Part shown: one piece after another, positions 14,902 to 24,600 of the stretch
Position numbering within the stretch: position 1 is the stretch's first letter
How the letters are laid out: every line of letters begins with the position of its first letter
Origin: HGM04593 sp964470845
GTDB lineage: Bacteria; Bacteroidota; Bacteroidia; Bacteroidales; Bacteroidaceae
DNA length: 26,385 nt
Assembly (NCBI GenBank): GCA_964470845.1
Contig: CAYYEL010000024.1
Coordinates: 1 to 26,385, forward strand
Direction: 5' to 3'
Translations under genes and position numbers: made by a program
Notes under the pieces: generated by a model
The model's database searches: none
What the model saw: only the letters and a program-made list of their open reading frames with translations
Told to the model about the DNA's origin: nothing

Positions 14902-16932
14902 CTACTCGCAGTTGCCAATAACCTCAATTGGGTTCTGCGTAACTACCCTCCAAGCACCGATGGAGATGGTTGCAACCGTAAGAAACACCACCAGAAGGAA
15001 CGATGCGACGAATGGCCATATTTGCATCGGTACTTTTTGGGCAAAATCTTGTTGCCACAACTCAAAAGCATATATAAGCAGTGGAACGCTGAAAATGAAG
15101 CATCCCCCGAGAATGATAATGAATCGTTTGTTGAACAGTAACAGAATATCTTCTATAAGCGCACCGTTTACGCGGCGTATGGCAATCTCCTTGCGACGGT
15201 GGCGGGTTTCGAGTGCCACAAGCCCAAATACTCCGAGCAATGCTATAATAACAGCGGTTATACTAATTGGAGTCAGAATCTCTATTATCGACTGCTCGGC
15301 GCTGAGCCAGCTGTTCAGTATTTTTGCTTTTAATTGACTAACCGGAATTTCGGGAAAGGCGCCCGGCTCTATTTTTTTAAATTCGTCTATAATTCGATTA
15401 TTTAGGAATGTAAGGTCGCACTTCGCGCTTGTTTTTATAAGAGATACCTCAAGGGGTACTTTGGACGAGTGTATAAGAGCCAACGGTTCGATGCTTCGGT
15501 GCGGGTCGTGGTGATAAAAGTCGCGGCAGATGCCCACAATTACAGCTCGCTCGTCGATGCCTCTTGAATAGATGCGCAGCATATTGCCTATCTCAATATT
15601 AAACTCCTTTTGCATAGCCTCGTTTATAATTGCCACGGGAGCCTCTTGCGTGTCGTTGCTGTTGAATCCTCGACCCGATATAATATCAATGCCCATCGTT
15701 TCAATAAAATTGTGATAAACGTGTACAAAATTGTACTTTTTGCTTCGTTTCTCTGCATCGGGGTGATTGTGGAATGTGGTTCTATTGAGCCTGTTGTAAT
15801 TTATGAAACTCGTGTGCATAAATGTAACCTCTTCGACCTGCTCACAACTTTTGAATCGGTTGTAAACATTGGGCAACATTTGTGGTGTTATATTGTACTC
15901 AATATTGTGATGCATAGGATATTGGCATATATTATCGAAGCATATTCCCCAATCGCTGTTGCTGCGGCTGTTCAGTTGCTGATAGCTCAGGAAGCCTGCT
16001 GTAACAAAAAAGAACGATGCAATGAATTGCAGGCATATAAGCGTGTAGCGCAGACGCCTGCCCGCGCCTGTTGCAGCGAACCGCCCTTTAAGCGTAAAAG
16101 AGGGCGTGAACGATGTTATATACCACGTGGGGTACATTGCCAAAAGTATCGCCGTCGCCACAGATGCGCACACTATAATGAGTGTAATATTTATATTCTC
16201 GGACGGTAACAGCCCCGTTGCACTCCAAGTACGAAAAGTGCTTGTCTCGTTCAGGTAGTTTATGATTATGTAGGCGATGAACAGCGATACAAGAAGAATT
16301 ATGAGGCTCTCCAATATCATCTCGGCACGCAGACCGGCCGTGTGGGCTCCCATAATCTTTTGGGTGTTTATACTGCGTATGCGCCACGGGATAATAGCTG
16401 TAAACAGGTTAAAGTAGTTTATAAAGGCTATTGTAAACAGTATTACGGCTAATGTCAGCAGCAGTAGGGTAACATCTAATCGGCCTCTATGGAAGGTCGG
16501 CTCATCGTTCTCTTCCGCAGTCAGGTATATTTCGTCTATTGGCGTCAGTTGAATATTTTGTTCTATATTTTCGCTCGTGAGATTATTAACAAAATACTCG
16601 TTTATGTTCAACTCTTTTGTGCGCATTATCAAATGATTGAGAAAATCTCTCTTATTGGCTTTCTTGTGCAGCTTGACGAGTAAGGGGCGGTGTATCGTTG
16701 TCCACGGTTGGCTGTAAATGTCATTCTCGTTGTTTCCGTCTCTTATTATTTCAACTCGTCCCCAATAGCTGTTCTTGGGAAAATCTTTGAATATTGCCGA
16801 TACTATTTTGTTGTCGGACACATTATCCGATAGCTTTATTGTGTCGCCTATGTTCAGGCGATGTTTTTTTGGCGTAGGAGCGCGACACGGCATAACTTTC
16901 ATATTTAAACACTCTCTCCCAACTGCCATCAA
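14902..16932 (-). CDS. FtsX-type ABC transporter permease, C-terminal part (frameshifted)
   Basis: This frame carries most of an FtsX/MacB-like permease. The end of the first periplasmic (MacB_PCD-type) domain is followed by two FtsX membrane blocks: helices around VTLLLLTLAVILFTIAFINY and the following pair, a second extracellular domain, and a C-terminal block with ALLGVFGLVALETRHRRKEI, AIRRVNG and the last two helices. The nominal start at 16932 is an artefact; homologous sequence begins near 16870 with KHRLNIGDTIKL. Upstream coding continues in another frame (16823-17302). Together they would give about 799 aa, normal for Bacteroidetes permeases of this type. Such permeases work with a separate ATPase, which is not in the window. 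Substrate unknown. Confidence 0.85.
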   Translation of the reverse strand: MMAVGRECLNMKVMPCRAPTPKKHRLNIGDTIKLSDNVSDNKIVSAIFKDFPKNSYWGRVEIIRDGNNENDIYSQPWTTIHRPLLVKLHKKANKRDFLNHLIMRTKELNINEYFVNNLTSENIEQNIQLTPIDEIYLTAEENDEPTFHRGRLDVTLLLLTLAVILFTIAFINYFNLFTAIIPWRIRSINTQKIMGAHTAGLRAEMILESLIILLVSLFIAYIIINYLNETSTFRTWSATGLLPSENINITLIIVCASVATAILLAMYPTWYITSFTPSFTLKGRFAATGAGRRLRYTLICLQFIASFFFVTAGFLSYQQLNSRSNSDWGICFDNICQYPMHHNIEYNITPQMLPNVYNRFKSCEQVEEVTFMHTSFINYNRLNRTTFHNHPDAEKRSKKYNFVHVYHNFIETMGIDIISGRGFNSNDTQEAPVAIINEAMQKEFNIEIGNMLRIYSRGIDERAVIVGICRDFYHHDPHRSIEPLALIHSSKVPLEVSLIKTSAKCDLTFLNNRIIDEFKKIEPGAFPEIPVSQLKAKILNSWLSAEQSIIEILTPISITAVIIALLGVFGLVALETRHRRKEIAIRRVNGALIEDILLLFNKRFIIILGGCFIFSVPLLIYAFELWQQDFAQKVPMQIWPFVASFLLVVFLTVATISIGAWRVVTQNPIEVIGNCE

Positions 16933-17302
16933 TAATCTCGGGGCAGTATAGGCCTATATGTTCGCGTTGCAGTGGCAGACATTCGATAACTCTGTTGCCA
17001 ATCAAAATGTACTCGATGTCTCTTTTGTAACTGTAACACTCGACGTAAGGATTATCGTCGCACAGCAGGTGCACTATTCCCGGTGGAAAAAACTCCGACC
17101 TTGGCTGCGATGGTATAATGTTGTGTGTCAGCACATACAGTCGCTCGCAATCCTTTATCCCACGGTTGTATGTAAGTGCGTTATATGCGGGAATTAAAAG
17201 AATATATACAACGCACAGCACAATGGTGAGTCCCAAAATATTAAGTGCGGTAAAAAGTTTATAGCGTGTGAGTGCCGACAAGGCGTTTTTTAGGATTTTC
17301 AT
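16823..17302 (-). CDS. FtsX-type ABC transporter permease, N-terminal part (frameshifted)
   Basis: The frame starts MKILKNALSALTRYKLFTAL with the first membrane helix (about 14-38), then the beginning of the periplasmic domain. Homology-like sequence runs to YAVSRSYAKK and then turns to noise (TSPEHRRHNKAIG, stop). The switch point is a run of seven A on the coding strand (T7 at 16864-16870). Reading six A instead joins ...SRSYAKK to HRLNIGDTIKLSDN in the C-terminal frame. ATG 17302 is preferred over an in-frame TTG at 17353 because Bacteroidetes permeases begin with this short basic stretch before the helix. Either a pseudogene, a phase-variable tract, transcriptional slippage, or an assembly error. 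Confidence 0.8.
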   Translation of the reverse strand: MKILKNALSALTRYKLFTALNILGLTIVLCVVYILLIPAYNALTYNRGIKDCERLYVLTHNIIPSQPRSEFFPPGIVHLLCDDNPYVECYSYKRDIEYILIGNRVIECLPLQREHIGLYCPEIIDGSWERVFKYESYAVSRSYAKKTSPEHRRHNKAIG

Positions 17303-17384
17303 CTTTTTTCCGGAATTTTCTTTAAAGTTAATTGTTACATCGACCGTTGACAAGAGTTTTTCTGAAAATCGTACTTTTTAAGCA

Positions 17385-17411
17385 AAAAGTGTGCAAAAAT
17401 TGCACACTTTT
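17385..17411. promoter_or_regulatory. 12-bp palindrome upstream of the permease gene
   Basis: AAAAGTGTGCAA (17385-17396) and TTGCACACTTTT (17400-17411) pair perfectly around AAA. It lies 83 bp before the permease ATG and just past the terminator of the operon coming from the right. It could be an operator for the permease or a second terminator. Confidence 0.45.
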
Positions 17412-17433
17412 GATACTCTTCTTCTTTTTGCCG

Positions 17434-17475
17434 AGAATAAAAAACGGCAGACAACATTTGCTGTTGTCTGCCGTT
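17434..17475 (-). terminator. intrinsic terminator of the peptidase-MFS operon
   Basis: A perfect 14-bp GC-rich stem (17443-17456 with 17462-17475) has a 5-nt loop. On the minus strand it is followed by TTTTTTATT. It lies 26 bases past the MFS stop. Confidence 0.9.
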
Positions 17476-17501
17476 GCTGCGATTTTTTTATAAAATAGCG
17501 T

Positions 17502-19022
17502 TTACTGCATATTCTTCTTCTCAAGCCCGTAGCCCTCTTTCTTGTCAACGCTCTTTAGGAGTACTGCAAGAAGCACTGCAATCAATCCAAAGGCAGCGAA
17601 TATTGCCATCGGGATTGTGTAGTCGGTAACGCCGTTTACTGTGTTGTTCATAATTACATTACCAATGAGCACAGGGACCATCGAAAGACCGATATTCTGA
17701 ATGTAGAATATTATTGCATAGGCCGAACCTAACTGTTTCATAGGGATAATCTTGGGTACAGAAGGCCACATTGCCGATGGGACAAGAGAGAATGCAATAC
17801 CCAACAGCACCATTACAATAACGGCGAACCAACCTTCGTTGAGCAGAGGCATTGCAAATAGTACGTGTACAATTGTCAGAAGCACTGAGCCGCAAATCAT
17901 AAGCGTAGCACCCTTGCCCACTTTATCGTACAGCGAACCAAAGAGCGGTGTCAGAAGAATTGTGCCGAAAGGAAGAATTCCGGGAATACCACCGGCGAGT
18001 TCGGGATTCACATTGTACTTTATAATCATTAGGTTGGTGGCAAATTTAAGGAATGGGAATACTGCCGAGTAGAACATAAGGCACAGCAGTGTGATGAGCC
18101 AGAATCCTTTGTTGCAGAAGATTACCTTAAGGTCGCTCAGTTTGAATTGCTCCTCGGCTGCGCTGTCGGCTTGCAGGTTCGACGATGCGTCGAGTTTCTT
18201 GTCCATTACACAATATACAATATAAGAGAGCATTCCTATGCACAACGCCGATGCTCCAAAAAGAACGGGCGAAGCAACAATGCCGAATGCCTGTGCAATG
18301 GGCAGCGAGAAGAACAATGCGCAGGCTGTTCCTATTCGGGCGAGTGCCACCTGAAGACCCATTGCAAGGGCAAGCTCGTGGCCTGTGAACCACTTTGCAA
18401 TTACCTTGGTAACGGTTATTCCTGCAATTTCGGCGCCGACACCGTAGATGGCAAAGCCTAAGCAAGCTACTACCACTTGTGTGGGCAGGCCGAACAATTC
18501 ACCGTCAAAACTGCTGCTCACAGCCCACCATTTTATGGCTGCTCCAATGAACATAAGTGAGGTGCTCATTAAACCGGTGAAACGCACACCCATCTTGTCG
18601 AGTATCAGTCCACCAAAGAAGAGCATCAGCAGGAATACGTTTATATATCCGTATGCACCCGAGAATATTCCGTAGTCGTCGCTTCCCCATCCAAGGCCTT
18701 TGATGGTTGTCTTTACAACACAGTTTTTCTCGATAATGTTATTGTTGGCATCGTTGTATTTTATTTGATATTCGTTACCGGCCTTTATATTCTCAATATC
18801 TACCGATGCGACTGATATTTTGGATAAAGAGTCGGCCGAGAGATATGTTCCGTCCTCGAAATAAACTACGCTGCCTTTTGTGGTTAGCGGTGTTTCGAGC
18901 GGGCCCATTACGTCGGTGAAAAAATAGGCTATCATCATTGTGAACGATACAATAAAGAGTGCGCTCCAACGCATTGCCTTTGAGTCGTTCAGCTTTTTTT
19001 GGATTTTTTGTGTTGTTGTCAT
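17502..19022 (-). CDS. MFS transporter, MFSD1-like
   Basis: This 506-aa protein is a 12-helix major facilitator. Visible features are a first helix (ALFIVSFTMMIAYFFTDVMG), then an unusually long extracytoplasmic insert of about 75 residues (about 45-120), the loop GGLILDKMGVRFTG between helices 2 and 3 (MFS motif A position), and in the C-terminal half PLFGSLYDKVGKGA and MWPSVPKIIPMKQLGSAYAI. The last stretch resembles MFSD1-type proteins; animal MFSD1 has been reported as a lysosomal dipeptide transporter. The gene lies 36 nt after an S9 dipeptidyl peptidase in the same operon, so dipeptide uptake is a reasonable guess, not shown. The insert may be a substrate-capturing or gating element. 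Confidence 0.85.
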   Translation of the reverse strand: MTTTQKIQKKLNDSKAMRWSALFIVSFTMMIAYFFTDVMGPLETPLTTKGSVVYFEDGTYLSADSLSKISVASVDIENIKAGNEYQIKYNDANNNIIEKNCVVKTTIKGLGWGSDDYGIFSGAYGYINVFLLMLFFGGLILDKMGVRFTGLMSTSLMFIGAAIKWWAVSSSFDGELFGLPTQVVVACLGFAIYGVGAEIAGITVTKVIAKWFTGHELALAMGLQVALARIGTACALFFSLPIAQAFGIVASPVLFGASALCIGMLSYIVYCVMDKKLDASSNLQADSAAEEQFKLSDLKVIFCNKGFWLITLLCLMFYSAVFPFLKFATNLMIIKYNVNPELAGGIPGILPFGTILLTPLFGSLYDKVGKGATLMICGSVLLTIVHVLFAMPLLNEGWFAVIVMVLLGIAFSLVPSAMWPSVPKIIPMKQLGSAYAIIFYIQNIGLSMVPVLIGNVIMNNTVNGVTDYTIPMAIFAAFGLIAVLLAVLLKSVDKKEGYGLEKKNMQ

Positions 19023-19058
19023 TTTTTATTGTTTTACAGAGTGTTGTGTCTATATGTG

Positions 19059-21179
19059 TTATTTTGCTCCCTTAACCCATTTATCGAGCCACGCAAAGAA
19101 TGTGCGTTGCCACAGAATGCCGTTCTGAGGTTTAAGCACCCAGTGGTTCTCGTCGGGGAACAGCAGTAGCTGTGCGGGCACTCCTTTGAGGCGTGCGGCG
19201 TTGAATGCTGCCATTGATTGCGACGAGAGGATGCGATAGTCGAGGTCGCCGTGAATGAGCAGAATGGGGGTGTCCCATTTGTCAACAAATTTGTGGGGCG
19301 AGTTTGCATATGAGTGTTGTGTCTTTGCGTTTTTCTCGTGGGGTGCACCGCCAAGATCCCAATTGGTGAACCAGCTCTCCTCGGTCTCGAAATATTGTTG
19401 CTCCATATTGAAGAATCCATCGTGGGCAATGAAGGCCTTGAAACGCTTGTTGTGGTGTCCGGCCATCCACATTGCTGTGTAACCGCCGAAGCTGGCACCT
19501 ACGCAGCCCAAACGGTTGGTGTCAACGTAGGGCTCTTTGCACAGGTCGTCGATGGCTGCAAAAAGGTCTTGCATACACTGACCGCCGTAGTCGCCGCTAA
19601 TCTTCTCGTTCCACTCAAGACCGAATCCGGGAAGGCCGCGGCGGTTGGGTGCGATGATTATATAATCGTTGGCTGCCATTATCTGGAAATTCCAACGGAA
19701 ACTCCAAAATTGGCTTACGGGCGATTGTGGGCCTCCCTCGCAGAAGAGCAGGGTGGGGTACTTCTTGTTGGGGTCGAAGTGAGGGGGATATATTACCCAT
19801 GAGTGTAGTTGCTTGCCGTCGGTGGTGGTGCACCAGCGTGCCTCGACTTTTCCAAAGTCCATCTGGTCGTACAGATGTTTGTTCTCTTGTGTCAGTTGTG
19901 TAACGGGGGCGCCGGCTGTGGCGGACATTGAGAATATCTCTGTTGCCGAGCTCATACTTTGGCGGGTGGCAATGAGCTTGTCGCCAAGGGTGGCAACCGA
20001 GGTGTAGTCGTAGTCGCCGTCGGTCAATTGTGTCAGCTTGCCGTCGAGGGTGATATTGTATATCATTGATGCACCGTGCCATACACCGGTAAAGTAGAGG
20101 CTCGATGCGTCCTCGGCCCAACAGTAGCTATCGACGTTGCTGTCAAAAGGTTTTTCGCTGATGTATTTCTGCTCGCCGCTTTTCAGATTCATAATGCACA
20201 GACGATTTTGGTCGCTCTCGTAACCGTCGCGTTTCATACTGAGCCACGCAAGATAGTTGCCGTCGGGCGAGAATGTGGGGGCTGTGTCGTAGCCATAGTT
20301 GGAGCGGGCGTCGTCTATCTTACACAGATTCTGTGTCTCGTTGCTTTCGAGGTCAAGAAGATAAATGTCGGTGTCGGTGCTCACTGTGTAGTCGCGGCCT
20401 GTCTTTTTGTTGCAGGCGTAGGCGAGTTTTTTGCTGTCGGGGCTCCACGCAAGCTGCTCTGTGCCGCCAAAGGGACGGTTGGGGCAGTCGTAGGCTGTGC
20501 CTTCGAGCAGGTCTTTTCCATCGCTGGCTATTGTGTTTCCGTCGAATGTGGCAACAAAGGGGTGGGGGGCATCGGTTATCCACTCGTCCCAGTGTTTGTA
20601 CATTAGGTCGTTCACTACAAAGCCTTTTGCAAGGGGAAGGTCGGGGTGAACATCGGCTGTTGTCTCTTTTATTTTTATGCGCTTTATGAGCACTACTTTT
20701 GTCTCGTCGGGCGAGAAGAGGAAGCCTTCAATGTCGCTCGCTTCGTGCGATAGTTGCTTGCGACCACTGCCATCGGGGTTCATCTCCCACACTTGGTTGC
20801 TGCCGCCTTCGTTCGAGAGGAATGCAATCTTGCTGCCGCCTTTTATCCACACTGCGCTTGTTTCGTTGGCGGCGGTGGTTGTGAGTAACTTTTGGTTGCT
20901 GCCGTCGGCGTTCATAATGTGCAGTGTGTGGTGGCTCTTGTTCTGCTCGACACTATAATAGCTGACGCCATAAACGACGCTCTGTGCGTCGGGCGATACG
21001 CTTACTGCGCCTATGCGTCCCATTGCCCATAATGCTTCGGGGCTCAGGCGACGGTTCTCTATTTTCATCTGCTTCTTGCCGATGATGGGCGCTTGGGTGT
21101 TGTCGCCACTGTTGCTGCACGATGTTATTGCTGCTGTGGCCATAAACATTGCTGCCATAATTACTGAATGTCTTTTCAT
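19059..21179 (-). CDS. S9-family dipeptidyl peptidase lipoprotein (DPP5-like)
   Basis: This 706-aa exported serine peptidase begins with a lipoprotein signal (AAITSC, lipobox cysteine C21), so it is anchored in the cell envelope. Residues about 45-420 form a beta-propeller with repeated WxPDG/FSPDG units (FSPDETKVV, WSPDSKKLAY, FSPDGNYLAW). The C-terminal alpha/beta-hydrolase domain has the catalytic triad S563 (GASFGGY), D647 (HGDLDYRI) and H679 (DENHWV). Porphyromonas gingivalis DPP5 removes dipeptides after Ala or hydrophobic residues; this protein has the same layout and length. It heads an operon with the MFS transporter. A TTG-N20-TAAATTTG promoter lies 77 nt upstream. Confidence 0.94.
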   Translation of the reverse strand: MKRHSVIMAAMFMATAAITSCSNSGDNTQAPIIGKKQMKIENRRLSPEALWAMGRIGAVSVSPDAQSVVYGVSYYSVEQNKSHHTLHIMNADGSNQKLLTTTAANETSAVWIKGGSKIAFLSNEGGSNQVWEMNPDGSGRKQLSHEASDIEGFLFSPDETKVVLIKRIKIKETTADVHPDLPLAKGFVVNDLMYKHWDEWITDAPHPFVATFDGNTIASDGKDLLEGTAYDCPNRPFGGTEQLAWSPDSKKLAYACNKKTGRDYTVSTDTDIYLLDLESNETQNLCKIDDARSNYGYDTAPTFSPDGNYLAWLSMKRDGYESDQNRLCIMNLKSGEQKYISEKPFDSNVDSYCWAEDASSLYFTGVWHGASMIYNITLDGKLTQLTDGDYDYTSVATLGDKLIATRQSMSSATEIFSMSATAGAPVTQLTQENKHLYDQMDFGKVEARWCTTTDGKQLHSWVIYPPHFDPNKKYPTLLFCEGGPQSPVSQFWSFRWNFQIMAANDYIIIAPNRRGLPGFGLEWNEKISGDYGGQCMQDLFAAIDDLCKEPYVDTNRLGCVGASFGGYTAMWMAGHHNKRFKAFIAHDGFFNMEQQYFETEESWFTNWDLGGAPHEKNAKTQHSYANSPHKFVDKWDTPILLIHGDLDYRILSSQSMAAFNAARLKGVPAQLLLFPDENHWVLKPQNGILWQRTFFAWLDKWVKGAK

Positions 21180-21255
21180 ATTTATTTTGTATTGTCGATT
21201 GTGATTGAATGTTTGTGAATATTCTGTTTTTATGCAAAAAAGTATCGAATGTTTG

Positions 21256-21286
21256 CAAATTTACTCTTTTTTTGCTTAATGCGCAA
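21256..21286 (-). promoter_or_regulatory. promoter of the peptidase-MFS operon
   Basis: On the minus strand: TTG (21286-21284), a 20-nt spacer, TAAATTTG (21263-21256). This is an exact TAnnTTTG box at consensus spacing. The start would be near 21249, giving a leader of about 70 nt. Confidence 0.75.
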
Positions 21287-21312
21287 TTAAATTGATTATT
21301 TAACGCTTTGTG

Positions 21313-21344
21313 TTTGCTGCGCTTGTGAAAAATGGTTATCTTTG
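21313..21344 (+). promoter_or_regulatory. upstream-most promoter toward the beta-galactosidase gene
   Basis: TTTG (21313-21316), a 20-nt spacer, TATCTTTG (21337-21344): a complete Bacteroidota promoter. The -7 box is the first of the tandem units. It diverges from the peptidase promoter with only 26 bp between the two -33 elements. Confidence 0.7.
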
Positions 21345-21606
21345 CTCTAATGAGCTAAGATTTTAGGCACTCGCTGTAAAAATCTAAAGCAAGCTTTATT
21401 TTTTTGCTCGTTTATTGTATCTTTGCTCTAATGAGCTAAGATTTTAGGCACTCGCTGTAAAAATCTAAAGCANNNNNNNNNNNNNNNNNNNNNNNNNNNN
21501 NNNNNNNNNNNNNNNNNNNNNNNNNNNNNNNNNNNNNNNNNNNNNNNNNNNNNNNNNNNNNNNNNNNNNNNNAGCTTTATTTTTTTGCTCGTTTATTGTA
21601 TCTTTG
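21337..21606 (+). repeat. 81-bp tandem repeat carrying -7 boxes, interrupted by the gap
   Basis: Unit 1 starts at 21337 and unit 2 at 21418 with identical sequence as far as visible; a final -7 box lies at 21599-21606 just after the gap. Each unit holds TATCTTTG, the palindrome GCTC-taat-GAGC, a stem AGATTTT/AAAATCT around a loop with CACTCGCTG, the palindrome AAAGC-aa-GCTTT, a T-rich run and GCTCGTTTATTG. TTTA-N19-TATCTTTG recurs at unit junctions, so each repeat could supply a promoter. The final box reads TATCTTTGTCC and leads into the gene leader instead of another unit. Confidence 0.85.
21473..21572. other. assembly gap of 100 N inside the tandem repeat
   Basis: Exactly 100 N, a common placeholder length. 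The left side ends ...AAAGCA and the right side begins AGCTTTATT, the same point in the unit where unit 1 reads straight through. The real missing sequence could therefore be zero or any whole number of 81-bp units. Confidence 0.95.
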
Positions 21607-21660
21607 TCCATAATATGCAGATACTGCAATGTGTTTTTTAGAAAATAAGTGTATAGTTAT

Positions 21661-24600
21661 ATGAAGAAGAATCTGTTATTGGTGCGAGGAGTGCTTGTGG
21701 CGCTTCTTTTGCTGTGTGTGCCTGTGCTTGTGCAGGCAGTCGATTTTCCTGTTGGCGGGGGTGTCTATCGTATTCTCAGTGTGTCCGATGGGCTTGCAAT
21801 GACTAATGGCGATAATGGTGAGCTCGGCGCCGAGCTTTTTATGGCTGCCGTTGACGAGAATTCGGTCGGTCAGGAGTGGGCTTTTGTCTCGGTATCGGAC
21901 GATGAGCCTCTTTATATGATTTATAATACCGAGGCCGAGGTGGTGGCCGATATGGCGCTTACCTCGTCTAAGCCGGGTAGTCTGTTGCAGTGGAGTGCCA
22001 CAGCATCGTCGAATCAGGTGTTTTATGTTAAATTGGTCGATGAACAGGGTGGTGTTGTTCAATTGCTCAACGCCTCGGATAAGGGGGCTGTGGTAACTGC
22101 CGATGGTGAGGCACAACTTGCACTGGGCGATGACCTTGAGAGCGAGAATACCTATTTTCGCCTTGTCGATTTAAATAAACAGTGTGATATTGTTTTTCCG
22201 ATAGCTTCGCAGCACTATATTTTTACTCACGTTGCGACCGGATATTCGCTTAACGACCGTGGAGTAAATTCCAATGATGCTCGTATATTTGCCGATGCCT
22301 GCCCCGAGGAGGATTATGACGATTTTATATGGCAACTGCGTCGTGCATCGGATAAAGTCTCATATTTTCAACTATATAATCCATTTGACGGCAAGGCAAT
22401 TGATATGGCGCTGGGCGGTTCAAAAGTGCCTCTTCTGTGGGACGCTTCGTTCAGTAATGCCAATCAGTATATTTACATAACTCCAGTAGAGAATGAGCCG
22501 GGAATTTATCAGCTTAAGGGACTTTCGGATGGTACTTGGGGTACAGAGTATTACTTTGTAGTTTCGGGTAATGTGGTTAAAATGAGTACCTCGGCCAATG
22601 CACAAAATTCTTATTTCAGACTGACAAAGGTTGCTCCCGATAATTTGCCTCAGCCTGTTTATTGGGAGAATGAGACTATTTTCGAGGAGAATAAAGAGCC
22701 GGGGCACGCCACATACGCTCCGTATCCCTCGACAAAGGAGATGATGGCCGATGAACATTATAATTTCCCGTGGCTCGAACCTGTGAGCGATAATATTCTA
22801 TCACTTAACGGTGTGTGGAATTTAAATTATGTCGAGGATGTGAACGACCGTCCGGGAGAGGACGATTTTTGGGGCGACGACGTAGATGTCTCGGGCTGGG
22901 ATACAATATCCGTTCCCTCGTGTCTCGAAATGAAGGGTTACGGACAACCTTATTATATAAATGTAAATTATCCATTTGCCAATAATCCTCCATTTATCAA
23001 TATGAATAGTGGGTTGCCCAAGCCCGTTGCTTCGTATCGTCGTAATTTCTCGCTTCCACAGGAGTGGGACGGCAAGCGCGTGTTCCTGCATTTTGACGGA
23101 ATTTACAGCGCTGCCCTCGTGTGGGTGAACGGAAAATATATAGGATATACGCAGGGCGCGAACAACGAAACGGAATTTGATGTTACTGCGGCCGTGCGCA
23201 AGGGTACAAATAATGTCTCGGTGCAGGTGTTCCGCTGGAGCGACGGTTCGTATCTCGAAGGACAGGATATGTGGCATATGAGCGGTATTCATCGCGACGT
23301 ATATCTTTTTGCAACGCCTAAGACCTTTGTGCGCGACCACTATATAACAAGCGTGCTCGATGAGGCGCAAAAATACGAGGCAGGCACTCTGAATGTGGAG
23401 CTTGCAATGGATAATCGCGACGCCGAGGCTGCAGCAAAGAGCGTCGATGTTGCTCTTATTGCTCCCGACGGTTCGGCAATTGCCACAAAGAGTATTGCGT
23501 TTGAGTTTGCAGCAGGCGAGAAGGAGAAGGTGGCAAATGTCAGCTTCGATGGTCTCTCAGGATTGCTCCCTTGGACAGCCGAAACTCCCAATCTCTACAC
23601 CGTTACAATAGCACAAAAAGATAATGCGGGTAACGAGGAGCACGTCTTCTCGACAAAATACGGATTCCGCCACATTGAAATAAAGAACGGCCTTGTATAT
23701 ATCAACGGACAGAAAATTCTGTTCAAGGGTGCAAATACCCAAGATACTCATCCCGTACACGGCCGCTCGATAGATGTTGCCACTATGCTCACCGATGTTA
23801 AAATGATGAAGCAGGCCAATATGAACACAATCCGCAACAGCCACTATCCGCGTCAGGCCAAGATGTACTCGATGTTCGATTACTACGGTCTTTACTGTAT
23901 GGATGAGGCCGACCTTGAGTGCCACAGAAACTGGGAGGCAGGAGGCGAGAAAGGTGGAATAACCAACGAAGAAAGTTGGCGCGAGCAATATATCGACCGC
24001 ACAGTGCGAATGGTGTATCGCGGACGCAATTTCCCCTCAATAATCTTCTGGAGCTTGGGCAATGAGAGTGGCGGCGGTGCTAATTTTGCCCACACATACG
24101 CTGCTGTGCGTGCCATAGATGGTCGTATTATACACTACGAGGGCGCTACACGCGGAGGCACCGAGTACAGCGACCTATGGTCGGTAATGTATCCCAATAT
24201 TTCGGAGTGTAACTCGCACGCCAACGGCAATTGGCGCAAACAGCCCTATTTTATGTGCGAGTATGCTCACGCAATGGGCAATGCCGTTGGTAATCTGAAA
24301 GAATATTGGGATATTATAGAGAATAGTACATACGGAATCGGCGGTTGCATCTGGGACTTTGTCGATCAATCAATCTATGACGCCGAGGATATTAAGAATG
24401 GTAATTTTAAGGTCGATGGTGTTAATAAATATCGCACGGGTAGCGATTATCCCGGCCCGCATCAGGGTAACTTTGTAAACAACGGCCTTGTCTCGGCCGA
24501 TCGTGCTTGGAGCCCCGAGCTCACCGAGGTTAAGAGCGTCTATCAGTATGTGAAATTTAAGAATTTCTCAAAAACAGCTAAGCGTCTGCAAATTCAGAAT

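Noticed and set aside
16864..16870. Programmed -1 ribosomal frameshift at the A7 run of the permease gene
   Set aside because: The needed shift is +1 (or loss of one A), not the -1 that A-AAA-AAA slippery sites favour. Slippage, mutation or assembly error fits better.
13073..17302. A defence or toxin-antitoxin island in the sigma/permease region
   Set aside because: No nuclease, NTPase, toxin or antitoxin motif is visible; the genes are sigma factors, membrane proteins and an FtsX-type permease.
19314..20606. Plus-strand ORFs of 138-176 aa inside the S9 peptidase gene
   Set aside because: Cysteine- and valine-rich noise opposite a gene with an intact catalytic triad.
21337..21606. CRISPR array at the repeat around the gap
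   Set aside because: The unit is 81 bp with no alternating unique spacers, holds promoter boxes, and no cas genes are present.
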